Both the position numbers and the translations under genes were made by a program. Below the pieces are notes generated by a model. That model was not told the DNA's origin. It was given only the letters and a program-made list of their open reading frames with translations, and made no database searches. This document shows, piece by piece, positions 61,891 through 64,000 of a DNA stretch of 64,000 nucleotides; the first letter of the stretch is position 1, and every line of letters starts with the position of its first letter. Where the stretch lies: the NCBI RefSeq assembly GCF_024582835.1, contig NZ_CP102096.1, forward strand, positions 682,001 to 746,000, written 5' to 3'. Origin of the DNA: Vibrio japonicus. Lineage in GTDB: Bacteria > Pseudomonadota > Gammaproteobacteria > Enterobacterales > Vibrionaceae.

Positions 61891-62107
61891 CCATCTCTCC
61901 TTGAAGATGCGAACACATTAACCGTCGCGAGTAATTCTATTCATTATAGCGAGTTAGCACTGTTTAGGATCTTCGATTATTCAAAGCTAATGATTATCAC
62001 AAAATTAACAATTTGTTACGTTTATTGAGCGCGACTCAACGTCAGTCACACCAAATACCAAGCTCATTTGCCATTATATATTTACCTTCTTATTTATAAG
62101 GACAACT
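61891..62107. other. Divergent region upstream of the DUF1538 operon
   Basis: This 217-base non-coding stretch lies between the YfcH-like gene and umpA. AAGGA at 62098-62102 is the umpA ribosome site. TATATT near 62084 could be a -10 element, but no good -35 is found. AATGATTATCAC (near 61988) weakly resembles half a Fur box; I do not call it. Confidence 0.4.
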
Positions 62108-62842
62108 ATGGCTGCCATTACTGCGTTGATAAAAGCGTTTTTAGGCAGTTTGAGAGATCTTCTGCCCATTATTGTTGTTATCGCATTTTTTCAGTTGGTC
62201 GTTCTTCAAGAACCCTTACCTAACTTAGTCTCCATTTTATTGGGTCTTCTGCTGGTGGTTGCGGGTCTGACTTTTTTCATTTTTGGCCTAGAAATGGGCT
62301 TGTTTCCCATTGGCGAATCGATGGCGCAAGCTTTTGCCCGTAAGGGTAGTCTATTTTGGTTAATGGTATTCGCTTTTTGTTTGGGATTTGGGACGACTAT
62401 TGCTGAGCCAGCGCTAACGGCTGTCGCTGATGAGGCGGCAAAAGTAGCGGCTGAAGGCGGAATGATTCGCGCGGATGAGATGGCGATGGAAGAGTATGCT
62501 ACTGGTCTGCGTATGAGCGTCGCCTTGTCAGTCGGCATTGCGATTGTTCTCGGGGTACTGAGAATTTTAAAAGGATGGTCAATACAGTACATGATCATCA
62601 TAGGTTACATCGGAGTGGTGGTTTTGACCGTATTCGCGCCAGAGAGCATTGTTGGTGTCGCGTACGACTCAGGTGGAGTAACCACGTCTACCATTACAGT
62701 TCCATTGGTGACGGCATTGGGGGTTGGTCTTGCATCGGCAATCAAAGGCCGTAACCCAATGATAGATGGATTTGGTCTGATTGCTTTTGCTTCATTGCTT
62801 CCAATGATGTTTGTCATGATTTATGGGATGGTCGTAGCATGA
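62108..62842 (+). CDS. umpA: DUF1538 membrane protein, UmpA-type
   Basis: This 244-residue polytopic protein has about six to seven hydrophobic segments. Motifs shared with its neighbour at the same positions are [11 protein letters not shown] (60-70), [13 protein letters not shown] (95-107), [15 protein letters not shown] (186-200) and [17 protein letters not shown] (214-230). The buried glutamates and the YDSGG motif suggest ion handling. In Halomonas a DUF1538 pair named UmpA/UmpB was reported to act together as a Na+(Li+,K+)/H+ antiporter; the symbol here is by family analogy. The stop overlaps the start of the second gene (ATGA). Confidence 0.88.
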   Translation: MAAITALIKAFLGSLRDLLPIIVVIAFFQLVVLQEPLPNLVSILLGLLLVVAGLTFFIFGLEMGLFPIGESMAQAFARKGSLFWLMVFAFCLGFGTTIAEPALTAVADEAAKVAAEGGMIRADEMAMEEYATGLRMSVALSVGIAIVLGVLRILKGWSIQYMIIIGYIGVVVLTVFAPESIVGVAYDSGGVTTSTITVPLVTALGVGLASAIKGRNPMIDGFGLIAFASLLPMMFVMIYGMVVA

Positions 62843-63633
62843 TTGAGTGGTCCCATTTTTACGATACATGCCTTAGTACAGTCAGCGATGTTTTTCCTAT
62901 TACTGTCATTATTTTTGGATTTCAATTTGCGGTTTTAAGAAAACCGGTCACGAATTTACCACATATCATTATCGGTTTTTTTTACGTCATACTGGGTTTG
63001 TCTTTATTTCTAATGGGATTGGAAATGGCACTGTTCCCGTTGGGGGAAACCATGGCAATTCAGTTGACGGATCCTGAGTTCTTAGAGCAATTTCGACTGT
63101 CTGGCGAAGGAGCCATTCATTGGCAAGACTACTATTGGGTGTACTTGTTTGCCTTTTGTATTGGATTTAGTACGACGGTTGCAGAACCCTCACTCATCGC
63201 TGTAGCCATTAAAGCAAATCAAGTGTCTGGTGGCGCGATCAGCGTTAATGGTTTGCGTATTGCGGTTGCACTTGGCGTTGCTATCGGTATTTCGTTGGGG
63301 AGTTATCGCATTGTGGTGGGCGACCCCATTCACTATTACATCATTGCTGGTTACATCGTGGTTGTTGTACAGACTTTTTATGCCCCCAAACTCATCGTCC
63401 CTTTAGCATACGACTCGGGTGGTGTGACAACATCAACGGTGACTGTACCTCTTGTTGCGGCCTTAGGGTTAGGTCTCGCCTCTACTGTTCCGGGACGAAA
63501 CCCTATGATTGATGGGTTTGGTTTGATTGCTTTTGCGAGCTTATTTCCGATCATTTCTGTTATGGGTTATGCCCAAATCACTCACTGGCTCAATCGAGAG
63601 TTAGAGAAGGAGGATAATAAAAATGCGCTTTAA
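62839..63633 (+). CDS. umpB: DUF1538 membrane protein, UmpB-type
   Basis: This second DUF1538 protein of the pair has 264 residues and a similar membrane layout. It repeats every motif of its partner at nearly the same positions: [11 protein letters not shown] (60-70), [13 protein letters not shown] (111-123), [15 protein letters not shown] (191-205) and [17 protein letters not shown] (219-235). The two are therefore paralogues from an old duplication and probably form a heteromer, as reported for Halomonas UmpAB. It has an extra hydrophilic insert around residues 75-97. It overlaps umpA by four bases and the P-II-like gene by eleven. Confidence 0.88.
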   Translation: MIEWSHFYDTCLSTVSDVFPITVIIFGFQFAVLRKPVTNLPHIIIGFFYVILGLSLFLMGLEMALFPLGETMAIQLTDPEFLEQFRLSGEGAIHWQDYYWVYLFAFCIGFSTTVAEPSLIAVAIKANQVSGGAISVNGLRIAVALGVAIGISLGSYRIVVGDPIHYYIIAGYIVVVVQTFYAPKLIVPLAYDSGGVTTSTVTVPLVAALGLGLASTVPGRNPMIDGFGLIAFASLFPIISVMGYAQITHWLNRELEKEDNKNAL

Positions 63634-63973
63634 ATTGATCATAGCTTTTGTTGAGGATAGCAAAACAGATGTTGTGCTTGATGCAGCGAGAAACGCTGGA
63701 GCCACGGGAGCGACAGTCATTAACAATGCCAGAGGAGAAGGTCTGGTTCAAAAGCGAACCTTTTTAGGCTTGACGCTGGATGTGCAGAAAGACGTCTTGC
63801 TTTTTGTGGTAGAGGAGCATCTATCCCGACATATCCTAGAAACCATCAGTAGTGTCGGTGAGTTTGATTTGGAATCAGGGCAGGGGATCGCGGTGCAAAT
63901 TGATATTGAAGATGCGGTTGGTGTTGCCCATCAAGTAGAAAAACTGACCAAAGTCGTAGAGGATGAGCTATGA
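63623..63973 (+). CDS. P-II-family regulator linked to the DUF1538 transporter
   Basis: This 116-residue protein has the ferredoxin-like P-II pattern: [21 protein letters not shown] (beta1-alpha1), GATGATVINNARGEG (beta2 and the T-loop base, residues 26-40), a short T loop (LVQKRTFLGLTLD), KDVLLFVVEEHLSRHILETI (beta3-alpha2) and GIAVQIDIEDAVG (the C-terminal strand). It is not GlnB or GlnK: the T-loop tyrosine and the usual PROSITE segments are missing. A strong AAGGAGG site (63607-63613) precedes the ATG inside umpB, and its stop overlaps the next gene. It most likely senses a nucleotide or metabolite and controls UmpAB. Confidence 0.83.
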   Translation: MRFKLIIAFVEDSKTDVVLDAARNAGATGATVINNARGEGLVQKRTFLGLTLDVQKDVLLFVVEEHLSRHILETISSVGEFDLESGQGIAVQIDIEDAVGVAHQVEKLTKVVEDEL

Positions 63974-64000
63974 GTGGCCACGAGAAAATTAGTGTAAGAG
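63970..64000 (+). CDS. Start of a fourth coupled gene (cut by the right edge)
   Basis: ATG 63970 overlaps the P-II-like stop in the ATGA arrangement and opens a frame beginning MSGHEKISVR that runs off the window after ten codons. The overlap implies one operon with umpAB and the P-II-like gene. The product cannot be identified from ten residues; CBS-domain proteins are sometimes found in this position, so that is one guess. Confidence 0.55.
   Translation, partial: MSGHEKISVR

Noticed and set aside
61980..62000. Fur-box-like sequence upstream of umpA
   Set aside because: Only about one half-site matches the 19-bp consensus; too weak to call.

Overview
This window is a stretch of chromosome from a Vibrio (Vibrionaceae, Gammaproteobacteria). 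The evidence is protein sequences close to Vibrio housekeeping proteins, a moderate GC content, a cluster of near-identical tRNA-Tyr genes, and a gene order that follows the dxr to ligA part of the large Vibrio chromosome. I cannot name the species. I see no insertion sequences, prophage, integron or CRISPR array. Nearly all of the window is core genome.

Layout. (1) 1-14005, plus strand: the end of dxr, then rseP, bamA, skp, lpxD, fabZ, lpxA, lpxB, rnhB, dnaE and accA. This is the conserved envelope, lipid A, fatty acid and replication cluster, with two terminator-like hairpins inside the lpx section. (2) 14027-16567, minus: the methionine importer metNIQ, with a promoter and three tandem MetJ boxes. 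(3) 16787-17708, plus: gmhB (LPS heptose) and an MliC-type lysozyme inhibitor. (4) 17808-18463, minus: four tRNA-Tyr genes in 190-bp tandem units, with a stringent-type promoter and a terminator. (5) 18752-22926, plus: an RND efflux pair. (6) A YitT-family membrane protein (minus), then glyA behind a near-perfect PurR operator. (7) 25312-38355, minus: a small lipoprotein, lipA, lipB, ybeD, dacA, rlpA, rodA, mrdA, rlmH, rsfS, holA, lptE and leuS. This is the cell-elongation and lipoate cluster; nadD and cobC, which sit between holA and rsfS in E. coli, are absent. (8) 38488-44684: ybeL (plus), then lnt, corC, ybeY, ybeZ and miaB (minus). (9) ubiF (plus). (10) 46198-50203, minus: crr, ptsI, ptsH and cysK, with strong intercistronic hairpins in the pts genes, then cysZ. 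(11) 51367-56736, plus: zipA, ligA, a porin with a long leader (candidate chitoporin by locus) and a DUF2057 protein. (12) 56906-61890, minus: a 57-residue secreted protein, nfeD, qmcA, cnoX, a 21-codon candidate membrane mini-ORF, a short-chain dehydrogenase and a yfcH-type epimerase. (13) 62108-64000, plus: two paired DUF1538 membrane proteins (UmpA/UmpB type), a P-II-like regulator and the start of a fourth coupled gene.

Functionally the window is dominated by envelope biogenesis: lipid A, BAM, Skp, LptE, Lnt, RlpA, PBP2/RodA, PBP5 and ZipA. Alongside it are nutrient entry and its control (MetNIQ, PTS, CysZ/CysK, the porin) and one-carbon, purine and methionine regulation.

The least understood module is the DUF1538 pair with its P-II-like partner at the right edge. 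It looks like a translationally coupled ion-transport operon with its own nucleotide-sensing regulator. Other items worth following up are two small genes that are easy to miss, the tRNA-Tyr repeat array, and the pts intercistronic structures.
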